Assembly: GCA_902587515.1 (NCBI GenBank)
Contig: CACILM010000002.1
Span: forward strand, 62,001-126,000
Source of the DNA: an uncultured Pelagibacteraceae bacterium
GTDB taxonomy: Bacteria; Pseudomonadota; Alphaproteobacteria; Pelagibacterales; Pelagibacteraceae
Reading direction: 5' to 3'
DNA length: 64,000 bases
Below, in pieces: positions 33,640-46,398 of the stretch (position 1 is the stretch's first letter; each line of letters begins with the position of its first letter). Made by a program: the position numbers and the translations under genes. The notes under the pieces are model-generated. The model did no database searches. It was not told where the DNA came from and saw only the letters and a program-made list of their open reading frames with translations.

Positions 33640-36600
33640 TTATGATTGAGGCGTCTGATCTGGCGCAGCAGCAGTGGATTCTAGCTCTTCTTTTTTAAGT
33701 TCCTCTAGTCTTATTCTATCTTGTTCTCTAGCCTGTTTGTCCCACTCAATTTTAGTTAATCCAGTTCCAGCTGGAACCAATCTTCCTACAATTACATTTT
33801 CTTTTAATCCTTCAAGTGTGTCAGTTTTTCCTTTAATTGATGCGTCAGTTAATACCCTAGTTGTTTCTTGAAATGAGGCAGCAGATATAAAAGAATTGGT
33901 TTGTAATGATGCTTTTGTAATTCCTAGTAAAACTCTCTCAAATGTTACAGGTTTCTTTTTGTCTTTTCGTAAGTTCTCATTTATTACGTTGATGTCTAAT
34001 AAATCTATAACCTCTCCAATTAATAATTCAGAGTCACCTGGATCTTTGACCTCTACTCTTTTCAACATCTGCCTTACAATTGTCTCTATATGCTTATCGT
34101 TTATTACTACTCCTTGTAATCTATAAACTTCTTGTACCTCAGTAACAAAATACTCCGTTAATTTTTCAACACCTAAAATTCTAAGAATATCATGTGGAGC
34201 CGGACTGCCATCAAGTAAGTACTCACCTTTTTTTATTTTTTCTCCTTGGTTAAAGTTAACATGCTTACCTTTTGGGATAAGATAGTTTGATGATTCTCCG
34301 TTAGAAGAAACTATTGAAATTTTTTGTTTACCTCTTACTTCTTTTCCAAATTCAATAACTCCATCGTTTTCAGCGATGATAGCGCTATCTTTTGGTCTTC
34401 TTGCCTCAAATAACTCTGCAACTCTAGGCAAACCTCCGGTTATATCTTTTGTTTTGGATGTTTCTTTTGGAAGTCTAGCAAGTACATCTCCAGCAGAGAT
34501 TTTTTGGCCATCTTTTACTGATAAAATTGTGTCAGGAACTAAATAGTATCTTGCTTCATTACCATCTGCTTTTTTAATTATTTCTCCTTTATCATCTCTT
34601 AAAGTTATTCTAGGTTTTAATTCAGAATTTCTAGATGAGGATTTCCAATCAGTAACTGACTTTGATGACAATCCAGTTGCATCATCTAAAGTTTCAGTTA
34701 ATGAGCTTCCTTCCATTAAGTCCATATAATTTACTATTCCACTTGTCTCAGCAATCACAGGTAATGTATATGGATCCCATTCAGCAATTTTTTTTCCTTT
34801 TTCAATTGTTTCTCCATCTTTAAAGAAAAGTTTAGAGCCATAGTTCACTTTATAAATAGCTAATTGTCTACCATTCTCATCTTCAATACTTAACTGAGTG
34901 TTTCTTCCCATTACAATTATATTTTTCTTTGAGTCCTCAATTAAATTTTTATTAATAATGTTTAATTTTCCGTTTGTTTGAGATATTATTTGAGACTCTT
35001 CTTTAATTTGTGCAGTTCCGCCAACGTGAAAAGTTCTCATCGTTAATTGTGTTCCAGGTTCTCCAATTGATTGAGCGGCTATCATTCCCACTGCTTCTCC
35101 AACGCTTACTAATTTACCCCTGGCAAGATCTCTTCCGTAACATATTTGACAAACTCCACGAGTAGATGCACAAGTTATCACAGAATAAACATTTACGGAC
35201 TTAACACCAGCAGCGTCAATTTTCTCACAATCAAATTCATCAATAAGTTTATCCTTTTTTACAATTACCTCACCTGTAACAGGATTTTTAATATTTTCTG
35301 CGATTACTCTGCCTAAAACTCTTTCAGACAAACTCACTAAAATATTTCCACCCTCAATAATTTCAGAAATATTTACAGATGATCTTTTTTTTGGGTCACA
35401 TTCTTTTTTTGTAATTTGCACATCCTGGGCTACATCACATAGCCTTCTAGTAAGATAACCTGAGTTAGCTGTTTTTAATGCGGTGTCTGCTAATCCTTTT
35501 CTAGCACCATGTGTAGAATTGAAGTACTCTAACACTGATAAACCCTCTTTAAAATTTGAAATAATTGGTGTCTCAATTATTTCTCCAGAAGGTTTAGCAA
35601 TCAATCCGCGCATACCTGCTAATTGTTTCATTTGAGCTTGTGAACCCCGAGCTCCAGAATCGGCCATCATGTAAACTGAATTCGTCTCGATTCTATCATT
35701 GTCATATATCTTTTCTGCGGATGAAATTTCTTTCATCATTTCATTTGCGACTGTATCTGTACATTTAGACCAAACATCTACAACCTTATTATATTTTTCT
35801 CCTCTAGTTATTAATCCATCAGAATATTGTTTTTCATATTCTTCTATTTGTTTTTTTGTATTATTTATTAAATTTTCTTTTGTTTTAGGAATAATTAAGT
35901 CATCTTTTCCAAATGAAATACCCGCTTTAAATGCATGTTTGAAACCCAATGTTTTAATTTTATCACAGAAGATAACAGTTTCTTTTTGCCCACAATATCT
36001 AAAAATTGTATCTATAACTTCTGAAACATTTTTTTTAGTTAATAGTTTATTGACCAAAGAAAACTTAATGTTATGATTTTTTGGTAAGACATTTGCCAGT
36101 AAAAATCTTCCTGCTGTACTAGTATATTTTTCTAATTTAATGTTATTATCTTTATCTAAAGTTTCAAAAGTTGAAATAATTTTTGAATGCAAACTTATAA
36201 CTTTGCTCTCTAAAGCTTGTTCAATTTCTTCTATGCTAGAAAATATTCCCTTAGGTTTTTTTTCTTTTTCTTCAGCTTGAGATAAGTAATAAATACCTAA
36301 GACTATATCCTGACTGGGTACTATAATTGGTTTACCATTTGAGGGACTTAGAATATTGTTAGTAGACATCATTAATACTCTCGCTTCTAATTGAGCCTCC
36401 AAACTGAGTGGTATATGGACTGCCATTTGATCTCCATCAAAATCCGCATTAAAAGCTGCGCATACTAAAGGATGAAGTTCGATAGCGTTTCCCTCGATCA
36501 ATTTTGCCTCAAAAGCTTGAACTCCAAGTCTATGAAGTGTTGGCGCCCTATTTAAAAGAATTGGATGTTCACGAATAATATGTTCTAATGAATCCCAAAC

Positions 36601-37830
36601 TTCACTTTTTTCTTTTTCAACTAATCTTTTTGCTTGTTTAATAGTTGTTGCAAGACCTAACTTGTCTAACCTTGCGTACAAAAATGGTTTGAAAAGCTCT
36701 AAAGCCATTTTCTTTGGCAAGCCACACTGGTGTAGCTTTAACTCTGGTCCTACTACTATTACCGACCTTCCTGAATAGTCTACTCTTTTGCCTAATAAAT
36801 TTTGTCTAAATCTTCCTTGTTTTCCTTTCAGCATTTCTGCTAATGATTTTAATGGTCTTTTTCCTGTTCCAGTAATTACTCTTCCTCGTCTTCCATTATC
36901 AAATAATGCATCAACTGACTCTTGAAGCATTCTTTTTTCATTTCTTACGATAATATCTGGGGCCTTTAAGTCTAAAAGTCTTTTAAGTCTATTGTTTCTG
37001 TTAATTACTCTTCTATATAAATCATTAAGATCTGAAGTAGCAAATCTACCACCATCTAGAGGAACTAACGGTCTAAGTTCTGGTGGAATAACTGGAACTG
37101 AAGTTAATATCATCCACTCAGGTTTGTTGCCAGAAGAAATAAAGGATTCAATAAGCTTTAATCTCTTTATAGTTCTCTCTTCAGTGACTTTAGACTTTAT
37201 TTCAGCTAAAGAGTCCCTTAATTTTTTCTGCTCTTTTTTTAAATCTAAACTAACTAAAATTTCTCTTACTGCCTCTGCTCCTATACCAGCTGTAAAAGCG
37301 TCCTCTCCAAATTCTTCCTGGGCTTTTAGTAATGCTTCCTCAGAGATCAGTTGTCCTTTCTTAAGTGTTGTAAGACCTGGCTCTATTATTATAAAACTTT
37401 CAAAATAAAGAACTTTTTCTACCTCTTTTAATTTCATATCAATTGCTAATGAAATTCTACTAGGTAAAGATTTTAAAAACCATATATGGGCAACTGGACA
37501 AGCTAGATCTATGTGGCCCATTCTTTCTCTTCTTACATTTGATTTAGTTACTTCGACACCACATTTTTCGCATATTATTCCTCTAAATTTCATTCTTTTG
37601 TATTTTCCACACAAACATTCGTAATCTTTCACTGGTCCAAAAATTCTTGAGCAAAATAAACCGTCTTTTTCTGGTCTAAAAGTTCTATAATTTATAGTTT
37701 CTGGTTTTTTTATCTCGCCATAAGACCATGATTTAATCTTATCTGGACTTGCCAAGGTAATCTTAATACTGTTAAAATTATCTTGGGGTAGGCTTTGACT
37801 TTCAAAGTTTTTTAGTAAATTTTTTTCCAT
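33640..37830 (-). CDS. rpoC: RNA polymerase beta' subunit
   Basis: [16 protein letters not shown], zinc finger [20 protein letters not shown]. Confidence 0.99.
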   Translation of the reverse strand: MEKNLLKNFESQSLPQDNFNSIKITLASPDKIKSWSYGEIKKPETINYRTFRPEKDGLFCSRIFGPVKDYECLCGKYKRMKFRGIICEKCGVEVTKSNVRRERMGHIDLACPVAHIWFLKSLPSRISLAIDMKLKEVEKVLYFESFIIIEPGLTTLKKGQLISEEALLKAQEEFGEDAFTAGIGAEAVREILVSLDLKKEQKKLRDSLAEIKSKVTEERTIKRLKLIESFISSGNKPEWMILTSVPVIPPELRPLVPLDGGRFATSDLNDLYRRVINRNNRLKRLLDLKAPDIIVRNEKRMLQESVDALFDNGRRGRVITGTGKRPLKSLAEMLKGKQGRFRQNLLGKRVDYSGRSVIVVGPELKLHQCGLPKKMALELFKPFLYARLDKLGLATTIKQAKRLVEKEKSEVWDSLEHIIREHPILLNRAPTLHRLGVQAFEAKLIEGNAIELHPLVCAAFNADFDGDQMAVHIPLSLEAQLEARVLMMSTNNILSPSNGKPIIVPSQDIVLGIYYLSQAEEKEKKPKGIFSSIEEIEQALESKVISLHSKIISTFETLDKDNNIKLEKYTSTAGRFLLANVLPKNHNIKFSLVNKLLTKKNVSEVIDTIFRYCGQKETVIFCDKIKTLGFKHAFKAGISFGKDDLIIPKTKENLINNTKKQIEEYEKQYSDGLITRGEKYNKVVDVWSKCTDTVANEMMKEISSAEKIYDNDRIETNSVYMMADSGARGSQAQMKQLAGMRGLIAKPSGEIIETPIISNFKEGLSVLEYFNSTHGARKGLADTALKTANSGYLTRRLCDVAQDVQITKKECDPKKRSSVNISEIIEGGNILVSLSERVLGRVIAENIKNPVTGEVIVKKDKLIDEFDCEKIDAAGVKSVNVYSVITCASTRGVCQICYGRDLARGKLVSVGEAVGMIAAQSIGEPGTQLTMRTFHVGGTAQIKEESQIISQTNGKLNIINKNLIEDSKKNIIVMGRNTQLSIEDENGRQLAIYKVNYGSKLFFKDGETIEKGKKIAEWDPYTLPVIAETSGIVNYMDLMEGSSLTETLDDATGLSSKSVTDWKSSSRNSELKPRITLRDDKGEIIKKADGNEARYYLVPDTILSVKDGQKISAGDVLARLPKETSKTKDITGGLPRVAELFEARRPKDSAIIAENDGVIEFGKEVRGKQKISIVSSNGESSNYLIPKGKHVNFNQGEKIKKGEYLLDGSPAPHDILRILGVEKLTEYFVTEVQEVYRLQGVVINDKHIETIVRQMLKRVEVKDPGDSELLIGEVIDLLDINVINENLRKDKKKPVTFERVLLGITKASLQTNSFISAASFQETTRVLTDASIKGKTDTLEGLKENVIVGRLVPAGTGLTKIEWDKQAREQDRIRLEELKKEELESTAAAPDQTPQS

Positions 37831-37832
37831 AA

Positions 37833-40800
37833 CTAGTTAAGCTCTATATTTAAGCCAAGAGCTCTTATTTCCTTAACTAACACATTAAATGACTCGGGTA
37901 CCCCTGACTCAAAATTATTATTACCTTTAACAATTGTTTCATAAACTTTAGTTCTACCTGCAACATCATCTGATTTTACAGTTAATATTTCCTGTAATGT
38001 GTAAGATGCGCCATATGCTTCTAGTGCCCAAACTTCCATTTCACCAAATCTTTGCCCTCCCAATTGAGCCTTTCCACCTAGTGGTTGTTGAGTTACTAAA
38101 CTATATGGACCAGTTGATCTTGCGTGTATTTTGTCTTCAACTAAATGATTTAGCTTTAACATATAAATTATTCCCACTGTAACTGGTCTATCAAACCTTT
38201 CTCCAGTTTGTCCGTTCCACAGATGGGTTTGTCCAGTACCTGGTAGATTTGCTAAGTTTAACATGTTGTTAATATCTTTTGTACTTGCTCCATCAAAAAC
38301 CGGTGTAGCTATAGGTATTCCATTAGAAAGATTTTGAACAAGTTCTGCAATTTCTTTAGTTGATAGTTTTGATATAACTTTTTCATAATAAGAGTTTCCA
38401 TAAATATCTCTTAACTTTTCCTTTAATTTATCAATCTCTTTATCAAAATTTTTTAAGTAATTTTTTATCTGATCTCCAAGTTCTGAACATGACCAACCTA
38501 AATGTGTCTCTAAAATTTGCCCGACATTCATCCTACTAGGTACCCCTAATGGATTTAATACAATATCAACTGGTTTTCCATTCTCCATATAAGGCATGTC
38601 CTCTACAGGTACAATTTTACTTACCACTCCTTTGTTTCCATGTCTCCCAGCCATCTTATCGCCAGGCATCAATCTTCTTTTTACGGCTACAAATACTTTT
38701 ACTACTTTCATAACTGTGGGTAATAAATCATCACCCTGCTGAATTTTAGTTACTTTATCTTCAAATCTTATTTTGATATCCTCAGAAGCGTTTTCAAATT
38801 GATTTTTAAGTTTTTCAAGGTCGGCATTAATTTCTTGTTTTTGTAGTGATATTTTCCAAAGATCTTTCAAATTTAAGTTTTCAAGATCATTTTTATTTAA
38901 AGTTATTCCAGGTTTTAAATCTTTAAATTGTTTGTTTATAGCTTGACCATTTAAAAGGTCAATTGCTCTTAACTTTATATTCCTATTTAAAATTTCTTCC
39001 TCAACTTTTTTGTCTTCTTGGACAGACTCAATTTCAGCTCTTTCTATAGCAATAGATCTTTCGTCTTTTTCAATACCGTGTCTATTAAATACTCTTACAT
39101 CTATTACAACACCTGTGCTACCAGAGGGTAATTTCAAGGATGAGTCTCTAACGTCAGTAGCTTTTTCACCAAAAATAGATCTCAAAAGTTTTTCCTCAGG
39201 ACTAGAAGAAGTTTCGCTTTTAGGTGTAACTTTACCAACTAATATATCACCAGGTTTTACTTCTGCGCCAACGTATACAATCCCTGATTCATCTAGATTT
39301 CTTAAGCTTTCTTCACTAACATTTGGTATATCTCTAGTGATTTCTTCGGCACCTAATTTCGTATCTCTAGCCATTGATTCGTATTCTTCGATATGAACTG
39401 AAGTGAATACATCATCAGTTACACATCTTTCAGAAATCAAAATAGAGTCTTCAAAGTTATAACCTTGCCAAGGCATAAAGGCTACTGTCACATTTTTACC
39501 TAAAGCTAATTCACCAAGTTTTGTCGCAGGGCCATCTGCTATTATATCTCCTTTTTTAATTTTATCTCCAACCTTTACAAGCGGTTTTTGATTTATACAT
39601 GTATTTTGGTTAGATCTTTGAAATTTTGAGAGGTTATAAATATCTACGGCTGATTGAGAAAGATCTGTTACTTCAGTAGCTTTAACTACAATTCTTTTAC
39701 CATCTATTTTATCAACCAAACCATTTCTTTTTGCTACAATTGTTACACCTGAGTCTAAAGCAACATCTGACTCTATGCCAGTTCCTACTAATGGAGCCTC
39801 TGGTTTTAATAAAGGAACTGCTTGTCTCATCATATTAGATCCCATTAAAGCTCTGTTAGCATCATCATTTTCTAAAAATGGAATTAAGGCAGCTGCTACG
39901 GAAACAAGTTGTTTTGGAGATACATCGATATAATCGATGTTTTCTTTAGATGAAAGTTCAAAATTTAAATTTTTTCTACAGGCAACTAATTCTTCTGCAA
40001 AAGATCCATCATTTTTTAAAACTGAATTCGCTTGAGCAATAGTATATTTTTCTTCTTCAATTGCTGATAAGTATTTAATCTCTGAAGTTACTTTACCGTT
40101 ATTAACCTTTTTGTACGGACTTTCAATATAACCGAATTTATTCACTCTGCAGTAAGTTGCCAAACTATTTATTAATCCAATGTTTGGTCCTTCGGGAGTT
40201 TCGATTGGGCAAATTCTACCGTAGTGAGTTGGGTGAACGTCTCTAACTTCAAAACCAGCTCTTTCTCTTGTTAATCCACCTGGACCTAGTGCTGAAACTC
40301 TTCTTTTATGAGTAATTTCAGATAAAGGATTTGTTTGATCCATAAATTGTGATAGCTGAGAAGTGGCAAAAAAATCTTTTAAAGAAGTTGTAATTGGCTT
40401 AGCATTTATTAAATCTTGTGGCATAGCCGACTCGATCTCTAAAAAAGTAGACATTTTTTCTTTAACTGTTCTCTCCATTCTTAATAGACCAATTCTGAAT
40501 TGATTTTCAACTAGTTCTCCAACTGACCTTACACGTCTATTTCCCAAATGGTCTATATCATCTACATCACCTTTTCCATCTCGTAAATCTAACATAAACT
40601 TAATTATCTCAATTACATCTGTGGTTTCTAAAATTGTTTTTTTTAAACTTGTACTTAAATTTAGTTTTGAATTTAATTTTACTCTACCAACTTCCGAAAG
40701 ATCGTACCTTTCTTTTTTAAAGTATAAATTATTAAATATTTCTTGTGCTATTTCCAATGAAGGTGCTTCGCCGGGTCTTAATACTTTGTAGATATCATTT

Positions 40801-41930
40801 AATGCATCAGTTTTATTTGAGTTTTTATCAATTTTAAGAGTCTCTAAAATGTAAGGACCTTTATTTATTGGATCAATATTTACTAAATTTATTGATTTTT
40901 CTCCCTCATTTTTTAAGAATTTATCTAATTGTTCTTCAGTAATATCAAAACCGGCATTAAATAACATTTCATCACTTTTGCTTTTAACATTATTGGCAAC
41001 ATATTTGCCAATAATTTGATGATTAGAAACGGATATAGAATTCAAACCTTTTTCTTGAAGTTTCTTTGCAATTATAAAATTTAATTTTTCACCTTTTGCT
41101 AAAATTTTCTTATTTGTTTTTGAATCAATTAAATCATAGGATAATTTTATTGGTCTCTTATAATTTTCTGGATTAAAATTTGTAGACCAGTTTTTTGTTT
41201 CAGAGTTGTAAGTATATTTATCTTTGGTGTAGAATGTCTCAATAATTTTTTCTTTTGTAAATCCAAGAGCATAAAGAATAGTCGTAATTGGTAATTTTTT
41301 CTTTCTGTCTATTCTAAAATACAAAATATCTTTTGGATCAAATTCAAAATCTAACCAAGAACCTCTTCCAGGGATTATTCTGCAATTAAATAACAGTTTA
41401 CCGCTTGCATGAGTTTTTCCTTTGTCATGATCAAAAAAAACTCCAGGGCTTCTATGCATTTGATTAACAACTACTCTTTCAACTCCATTTGTAATAAACG
41501 TAGCACTAGGAGTCATAAGTGGTAAGTCGCCTATAAAAACTTCTTGTTCTTTTGCTGATAGTATTTGTTTAGTATTATTTTCTAAGTCAATGTCATATAC
41601 TACTAGTCTTAAGTTTGCTTTTAATGCAGCTGAGTAAGATAAACTTCTTTGTTTGCATTCAATAACATCAAATTTTGGTTTTTCTAATTTATAAGATATG
41701 TATTCTAATGTAGCTTTGTCATTACCATCTTCAATCGGAAAAATACTTTTAAAAACTTTATCAATTCCTTTGGAGAGGTCGCTTAATTGCTCTTTTAAAG
41801 ATTTTGACTCTAAAAACTCGTTGTAAGAGTTTTTCTGTACTTCAATAAGATTTGGGATGGATAGACCTTCGACTAATTTGCCAAAATTTTTTCTAATATG
41901 TTTCTTTTGCGTAAAAGATAATTGCATCAA
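37833..41930 (-). CDS. rpoB: RNA polymerase beta subunit
   Basis: [64 protein letters not shown]. Confidence 0.99.
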   Translation of the reverse strand: MMQLSFTQKKHIRKNFGKLVEGLSIPNLIEVQKNSYNEFLESKSLKEQLSDLSKGIDKVFKSIFPIEDGNDKATLEYISYKLEKPKFDVIECKQRSLSYSAALKANLRLVVYDIDLENNTKQILSAKEQEVFIGDLPLMTPSATFITNGVERVVVNQMHRSPGVFFDHDKGKTHASGKLLFNCRIIPGRGSWLDFEFDPKDILYFRIDRKKKLPITTILYALGFTKEKIIETFYTKDKYTYNSETKNWSTNFNPENYKRPIKLSYDLIDSKTNKKILAKGEKLNFIIAKKLQEKGLNSISVSNHQIIGKYVANNVKSKSDEMLFNAGFDITEEQLDKFLKNEGEKSINLVNIDPINKGPYILETLKIDKNSNKTDALNDIYKVLRPGEAPSLEIAQEIFNNLYFKKERYDLSEVGRVKLNSKLNLSTSLKKTILETTDVIEIIKFMLDLRDGKGDVDDIDHLGNRRVRSVGELVENQFRIGLLRMERTVKEKMSTFLEIESAMPQDLINAKPITTSLKDFFATSQLSQFMDQTNPLSEITHKRRVSALGPGGLTRERAGFEVRDVHPTHYGRICPIETPEGPNIGLINSLATYCRVNKFGYIESPYKKVNNGKVTSEIKYLSAIEEEKYTIAQANSVLKNDGSFAEELVACRKNLNFELSSKENIDYIDVSPKQLVSVAAALIPFLENDDANRALMGSNMMRQAVPLLKPEAPLVGTGIESDVALDSGVTIVAKRNGLVDKIDGKRIVVKATEVTDLSQSAVDIYNLSKFQRSNQNTCINQKPLVKVGDKIKKGDIIADGPATKLGELALGKNVTVAFMPWQGYNFEDSILISERCVTDDVFTSVHIEEYESMARDTKLGAEEITRDIPNVSEESLRNLDESGIVYVGAEVKPGDILVGKVTPKSETSSSPEEKLLRSIFGEKATDVRDSSLKLPSGSTGVVIDVRVFNRHGIEKDERSIAIERAEIESVQEDKKVEEEILNRNIKLRAIDLLNGQAINKQFKDLKPGITLNKNDLENLNLKDLWKISLQKQEINADLEKLKNQFENASEDIKIRFEDKVTKIQQGDDLLPTVMKVVKVFVAVKRRLMPGDKMAGRHGNKGVVSKIVPVEDMPYMENGKPVDIVLNPLGVPSRMNVGQILETHLGWSCSELGDQIKNYLKNFDKEIDKLKEKLRDIYGNSYYEKVISKLSTKEIAELVQNLSNGIPIATPVFDGASTKDINNMLNLANLPGTGQTHLWNGQTGERFDRPVTVGIIYMLKLNHLVEDKIHARSTGPYSLVTQQPLGGKAQLGGQRFGEMEVWALEAYGASYTLQEILTVKSDDVAGRTKVYETIVKGNNNFESGVPESFNVLVKEIRALGLNIELN

Positions 41931-41934
41931 ATAT

Positions 41935-41966
41935 AAAAAACCTCATCGCAAATTTACATTGCAATG
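41935..41966 (-). terminator. hairpin plus T-tract between rplL and rpoB (attenuator-like)
   Basis: Minus-strand CATTGCAA-TGTAAAT-TTGCGATG (8-bp stem, one G-U) then AGG and TTTTTT; lies wholly in the rplL-rpoB gap. Confidence 0.6.
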
Positions 41967-41987
41967 AAATTTCACTTTAAATTTTGT

Positions 41988-42359
41988 TTACTTTAACTCT
42001 ATTTTAGCTCCAGCTGCTTCAAGTTTTTTCTTAAATTCTTCTGCATCTTTTTTAGCTACACCACCCTTAATTTCTTTTGGTGCTGCTTCAACTAAATCTT
42101 TTGCTTCTTTTAAACCTAAACCAGTTATCGCTCTTACTTCTTTAATTACGTTAATTTTTTTTTCACCCGCAGATGCTAGAAAAAGTGAGAATTCTGATTT
42201 TTCCTCTCCTGCTGGTGCTGCTGCTCCACCTGCCGGTGCTGCTGCAACTGGTGCTGCCGCGGTAACGCCCCATTTTTCTTCTAACTGTTTTGAAAGTTCT
42301 GCAGCTTCAACAACAGTTAATTTTGATAGATCATCTATTATTTTATTTAAGTCTGACAT
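41988..42359 (-). CDS. rplL: 50S ribosomal protein L7/L12
   Basis: [33 protein letters not shown]. Confidence 0.98.
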   Translation of the reverse strand: MSDLNKIIDDLSKLTVVEAAELSKQLEEKWGVTAAAPVAAAPAGGAAAPAGEEKSEFSLFLASAGEKKINVIKEVRAITGLGLKEAKDLVEAAPKEIKGGVAKKDAEEFKKKLEAAGAKIELK

Positions 42360-42374
42360 TTTTTTTCCTGTGAA

Positions 42375-42905
42375 TTAATTTTTTAAACTCTTTGCGCGCG
42401 CTAAATTAGCAATTTTTGAGCCTGGTGCAAGTAAAATACTCACTAATTTTTGAGCGGGAGTAGCCAATATTCCCACTATTTTAGCTCTTGCTTCCTCCAA
42501 GGACGGTAGTGTGGCAATAACAGACACCTCTTTTTCATCTAAAACCTTACCATCCATGAATCCTGCAACTATTTTTAATTTATCGTTAGATTTTGAAAAT
42601 TTAGTTAAAATTTTTGCTGTCGAAATAGGATCTGATGAAATAGCTGCAGCTGTTGGTCCAATAAAATATTTTTCAAGATCCTTTTTAGGAGTTTCTTTTA
42701 TGGCTAGTTTAGTAATTCTATTTTTTGTGATCTTAAATAAAATTCCTTTATCTCTTAACTCTTTTCTTAAAGCATCTAACTCATTTACGTTAAGACCTTG
42801 ATATTGAGCAATCATAACTGACTCGTTATCAGTGAAATTTTTCTTCATTTCTTCTACATAATTTTTCTTTGCTTCTTTTGACATCATAGATTTATTTTCC
42901 TCCAA
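42375..42905 (-). CDS. rplJ: 50S ribosomal protein L10
   Basis: VMIAQYQGLNVNELDALRKELRDKGILFKITKNRITKLA. Confidence 0.97.
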   Translation of the reverse strand: MEENKSMMSKEAKKNYVEEMKKNFTDNESVMIAQYQGLNVNELDALRKELRDKGILFKITKNRITKLAIKETPKKDLEKYFIGPTAAAISSDPISTAKILTKFSKSNDKLKIVAGFMDGKVLDEKEVSVIATLPSLEEARAKIVGILATPAQKLVSILLAPGSKIANLARAKSLKN

Positions 42906-43578
42906 CTTTATAAGAAATACCCATTGTGGAAGTCAAGAAAGTTGCTTTAATAAACTCACCTTTAATAGTGTCAGGTTTTTCTTTTTTAACGCTGTCAACA
43001 AAAAAATTAAAATTTTCGAATAACTTCTCAATAGAAAAACTTCTTCTACCAATTGTTGATGCAAGATTGCCATCTTTATCATTTCGAATTTCAACCAATC
43101 CAGTTTTAATATCATTTACAGCTTTCGTTAAATCAGTTGAAACAGTCCCTAATTTTGGATTTGGCATTAAGCCTTTGGGGCCTAAAACTTTTCCATGTTT
43201 TCCAATTTTTCCCATCATTGATGGAGTACAAATTAGTTTTGTAAAATTAAATTTTCCTGCTGAAATCTTTTCTATTAGATCTTCAGAACCAACGACATCT
43301 GCGCCAGCTTTTTTTGCCTCTTCAATTTTTGCAGGCTCACATAAAACTGCAATTTTATTTTTTTTACCTGATCCATTTGGTAAATTTACAATTGTTCTTA
43401 AACTAAAATCACCCCCTTTTGATTGTTTTAAATTTATTTTTAATGAAACATCAATAGACTCATCAAATTTAGTGGTTGAGTTTTTTTTTACTAAATCTAA
43501 TGCCTCTTTCACATTAATTTTTTTATCCTTTATAGATTTTTTTAAAATTTCTCTGTATCTTTTTGAATTTTTTTTCAT
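42892..43578 (-). CDS. rplA: 50S ribosomal protein L1
   Basis: CTPSMMGKIGKHGKVLGPKGLMPNPKLGTV. Confidence 0.98.
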   Translation of the reverse strand: MKKNSKRYREILKKSIKDKKINVKEALDLVKKNSTTKFDESIDVSLKINLKQSKGGDFSLRTIVNLPNGSGKKNKIAVLCEPAKIEEAKKAGADVVGSEDLIEKISAGKFNFTKLICTPSMMGKIGKHGKVLGPKGLMPNPKLGTVSTDLTKAVNDIKTGLVEIRNDKDGNLASTIGRRSFSIEKLFENFNFFVDSVKKEKPDTIKGEFIKATFLTSTMGISYKVGGK

Positions 43579-43580
43579 TA

Positions 43581-44006
43581 TTATTCTTTTACCTCAATAC
43601 CCATTGATCTTGCTGAACCACAAATAATTTTTGTAGCCTCTTTTAAGTCAAAAGCATTCAAATCTTTCATCTTCTCTTTTGCAATTGCTTCAGCTTGTTT
43701 CATTGTAATTGATCCTGCAACCACTCTACCGGGTTCACTTGATCCACTTTTTAATTTAGCAGCTTCTCTTATAAAATGAGATGCGGGTGGAGATTTTATT
43801 ATAAAATCAAATTTTTTATCTTTATAAACAGTTATTACTACGGGTACAGGTTTTCCCATGAATGATTTTGTTTTTTCATTAAATGCCTTACAAAACTCCA
43901 TGATGTTTATACCTCTTTGGCCAAGCGCAGGTCCAACAGGAGGAGCTGGATTAGCTTGCCCTCCTTTTATCTGCAATTTTACATAACCTGCAATTTCTTT
44001 TGCCAT
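43581..44006 (-). CDS. rplK: 50S ribosomal protein L11
   Basis: [34 protein letters not shown]. Confidence 0.98.
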   Translation of the reverse strand: MAKEIAGYVKLQIKGGQANPAPPVGPALGQRGINIMEFCKAFNEKTKSFMGKPVPVVITVYKDKKFDFIIKSPPASHFIREAAKLKSGSSEPGRVVAGSITMKQAEAIAKEKMKDLNAFDLKEATKIICGSARSMGIEVKE

Positions 44007-44531
44007 TTAATTTTTCTCCACTTGGTTAAATTCTAAATCTACCGGTGTTGCTCTACCAAATATAGAAACTGACACTTTAAGTCTAGATTTTTCTTCATCA
44101 ATTTCTTCAATTAATCCATTAAAAGAAGCAAATGGTCCATCGCAAACCTTTACTTTTTCACCTATTTCAAAATTTATACTAGTTTTTTGACTTACAGCAC
44201 TTTCTGAAACTTGGCCAAGAATACGTTTAATTTCATTATCCGAAATAGGAGTAGGTTTGTCTGTTGATCCTAAAAAACCGCTAACTTTTTGTAAATTTTT
44301 AATAAGATGATAAATTTGCTTTGTAAGTTCAATTTTTACTAAAACATAACCAGGAAAAAATTTTTTCTCTTTTTTTGTTCTTTTTCCTTTTTTAACTTCA
44401 GTAACTTGGTGAGTAGGTACCAATATTTCATGGAGGCTATCTGAAAGTTTATTCTTTTTAAGTTCTTCTTTAATAGATTCTACAACTTTTTTTTCAAATC
44501 CTGAGTAAGCTTGAACAATGTACCAATTCAT
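44007..44531 (-). CDS. nusG: transcription termination/antitermination protein NusG
   Basis: MNWYIVQAYSGFEKKV, FFPGYVLV, GPFASFNGLIEEID. Confidence 0.98.
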   Translation of the reverse strand: MNWYIVQAYSGFEKKVVESIKEELKKNKLSDSLHEILVPTHQVTEVKKGKRTKKEKKFFPGYVLVKIELTKQIYHLIKNLQKVSGFLGSTDKPTPISDNEIKRILGQVSESAVSQKTSINFEIGEKVKVCDGPFASFNGLIEEIDEEKSRLKVSVSIFGRATPVDLEFNQVEKN

Positions 44532-44533
44532 AT

Positions 44534-44725
44534 TTAAAAATTAACAGTTAAAATTAAATTTAATAAAAATCTTAAAATTTGATCTAAAATCAAAAAAAAT
44601 ATTGCTGCAATTGAAGCTAAGGCAAAAACCATTACGGCGCCCATCATAGTGTCTTTTTTTGTAGGCCAAGTTATTCTAAAAGTTTCCTGTTTAACTTCTT
44701 GAAAAAATTTTAAAGGGTTTTTCAT
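44534..44725 (-). CDS. secE: preprotein translocase subunit SecE
   Basis: FFQEVKQETFRITWPTKKDTMMGAVMV. Confidence 0.97.
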   Translation of the reverse strand: MKNPLKFFQEVKQETFRITWPTKKDTMMGAVMVFALASIAAIFFLILDQILRFLLNLILTVNF

Positions 44726-44740
44726 AGCATTTTATAGTTT

Positions 44741-44816
44741 TGGCAGGAGCGGAGGGACTCGAACCCACAACCTCCGGTTTTGGAGACCGGCGCTCTACCA
44801 ATTGAACTACGCTCCT
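44741..44816 (-). tRNA. tRNA-Trp (CCA anticodon), encoded 3' CCA
   Basis: Reverse complement AGGAGCGTAGTTCAATTGGTAGAGCGCCGGTCTCCAAAACCGGAGGTTGTGGGTTCGAGTCCCTCCGCTCCTGCCA folds as cloverleaf. Confidence 0.96.
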
Positions 44817-44822
44817 AAGCGT

Positions 44823-46022
44823 TTATTTAACTATTTTAGTAACTACTCCTGCTCCTACTGTTTTTCCACCCTCTCTTATAGCAAAGTTTAAGTTTTCGCT
44901 CATCGCTATCGGAGTGATTAACTTCACAGTAAATTTACCATCATCTCCTGGCATTACCATTTCTGTGCCTGATGGAAGAGTAACTTCACCTGTTACATCT
45001 GTAGTTCTGAAATAGAACTGAGGTCTATATTTTGTAAAAAATGGAGTGTGTCTTCCACCTTCCTCTTTTTTTAAAATATAAGCCTGACATTCAAATTCTG
45101 TATGGGGAGTAATAGAACCAGGTTTGCAAAGAACTTGTCCTCTCTCCACATCGTCTCTTTCAACGCCTCTTAAAAGAGCTCCAATATTATCGCCTGCTTC
45201 ACCGCTATCTAAAAGCTTTCTAAACATTTCTACTCCAGTGCAAACAGATTTTTTGGTATCTCTAATACCTACTATTTCTATTTCTTCTCCAACTTTAATG
45301 ATACCAGACTCTACTCTACCTGTTACTACTGTTCCTCTTCCAGAAATAGAAAATACATCTTCTACTGGCATTAAGAAAGGTTTATCTTTAGGTCTGTCAG
45401 GTTGAGGGATTGTTTCGTCAACTGCTTTCATTAATTCCATGATTGCGTTTTTTCCTGTAGCTTCATCTTTACCCTCTACAGCGTTTAATGCCGAACCTTT
45501 TATAATAGGAATTTTATCTCCTGGGAATTTATATGAAGTCAAAAGTTCTCTTATTTCTTCCTCAACCAAATCTACAAGTTCTTTGTCTTTAACTGTATCA
45601 ATTTTATTTAAGAAAACTACAATTGCTGGAACCCCGACCTGTCTTGCTAAAAGAATGTGTTCTCTAGTTTGTGGCATAGGACCGTCGGCAGCATTTACCA
45701 CTAAGATCGCACCATCCATTTGAGCTGCTCCTGTGATCATATTTTTTACATAGTCAGCATGACCAGGACAGTCTACGTGAGCATAGTGTCTTTTTTCAGT
45801 TTCATATTCAACGTGAGCTGTTGAAATTGTAATTCCTCTTTCTTTTTCCTCTGGAGCTTTATCAATTTGATCATAAGCAACAAAGTTCGCAGAGCTCGAG
45901 CCTCCTGCTTCTGATAACACTTTTGTTATAGCAGCCGTTAATGTTGTTTTACCATGGTCTACGTGTCCGATTGTACCAATATTACAATGTGGTTTGTTTC
46001 GGTTAAACTTTTCTTTTGACAT
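44823..46022 (-). CDS. tuf: elongation factor Tu
   Basis: [47 protein letters not shown]. Confidence 0.99.
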   Translation of the reverse strand: MSKEKFNRNKPHCNIGTIGHVDHGKTTLTAAITKVLSEAGGSSSANFVAYDQIDKAPEEKERGITISTAHVEYETEKRHYAHVDCPGHADYVKNMITGAAQMDGAILVVNAADGPMPQTREHILLARQVGVPAIVVFLNKIDTVKDKELVDLVEEEIRELLTSYKFPGDKIPIIKGSALNAVEGKDEATGKNAIMELMKAVDETIPQPDRPKDKPFLMPVEDVFSISGRGTVVTGRVESGIIKVGEEIEIVGIRDTKKSVCTGVEMFRKLLDSGEAGDNIGALLRGVERDDVERGQVLCKPGSITPHTEFECQAYILKKEEGGRHTPFFTKYRPQFYFRTTDVTGEVTLPSGTEMVMPGDDGKFTVKLITPIAMSENLNFAIREGGKTVGAGVVTKIVK

Positions 46023-46058
46023 CTATTTTTTCCTCACTTTAATTTTAATTTTTAATTT

Positions 46059-46132
46059 TGGAGCGGGTAAAGGGAATCGAACCCTTACATCCAGCTTGGA
46101 AGGCTAGCGTTCTACCATTGAACTACACCCGC
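46059..46132 (-). tRNA. tRNA-Gly (TCC), encoded 3' CCA
   Basis: Reverse complement GCGGGTGTAGTTCAATGGTAGAACGCTAGCCTTCCAAGCTGGATGTAAGGGTTCGATTCCCTTTACCCGCTCCA. Confidence 0.96.
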
Positions 46133-46177
46133 AAAATCCAAACTTATCTCGCTCTTTATTATCAAAGTTTTTAAGTT

Positions 46178-46263
46178 TGGTGGAGGGGGAAAGATTCGAA
46201 CTTTCGAAGACCGAAGTCAACGGGTTTACAGCCCGCCCCATTTGACCGCTTTGGTACCCCTCC
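46178..46263 (-). tRNA. tRNA-Tyr (GTA), encoded 3' CCA, long variable arm
   Basis: Reverse complement GGAGGGGTACCAAAGCGGTCAAATGGGGCGGGCTGTAAACCCGTTGACTTCGGTCTTCGAAAGTTCGAATCTTTCCCCCTCCACCA. Confidence 0.96.
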
Positions 46264-46398
46264 TGACATTACTGTGGGGATACCCACTAACTTAAAAAGC
46301 ATTTAACAACAAGGGTTTTATAAGCATTTATTGGATAATTGCAATAAATCATTTTGCCATAAAATATGCTAGTAATTTGAAAAATTTGCTTAAAAATC

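Noticed and set aside
36992-37408. 138-aa + strand ORF antisense to rpoC (and similar ORFs within rpoB/rpoC at 33674, 33896, 35699, 37997, 39010)
   Set aside because: Antisense to highly conserved RNA polymerase genes
42926-43627. 233-aa + strand ORF antisense to rplA
   Set aside because: Antisense shadow ORF of a conserved gene; no recognisable family
46268-46290. Short GTGGG-GATA-CCCAC hairpin upstream of tRNA-Tyr
   Set aside because: Only a 5-bp stem with no T-tract; not enough for a terminator or riboregulator call
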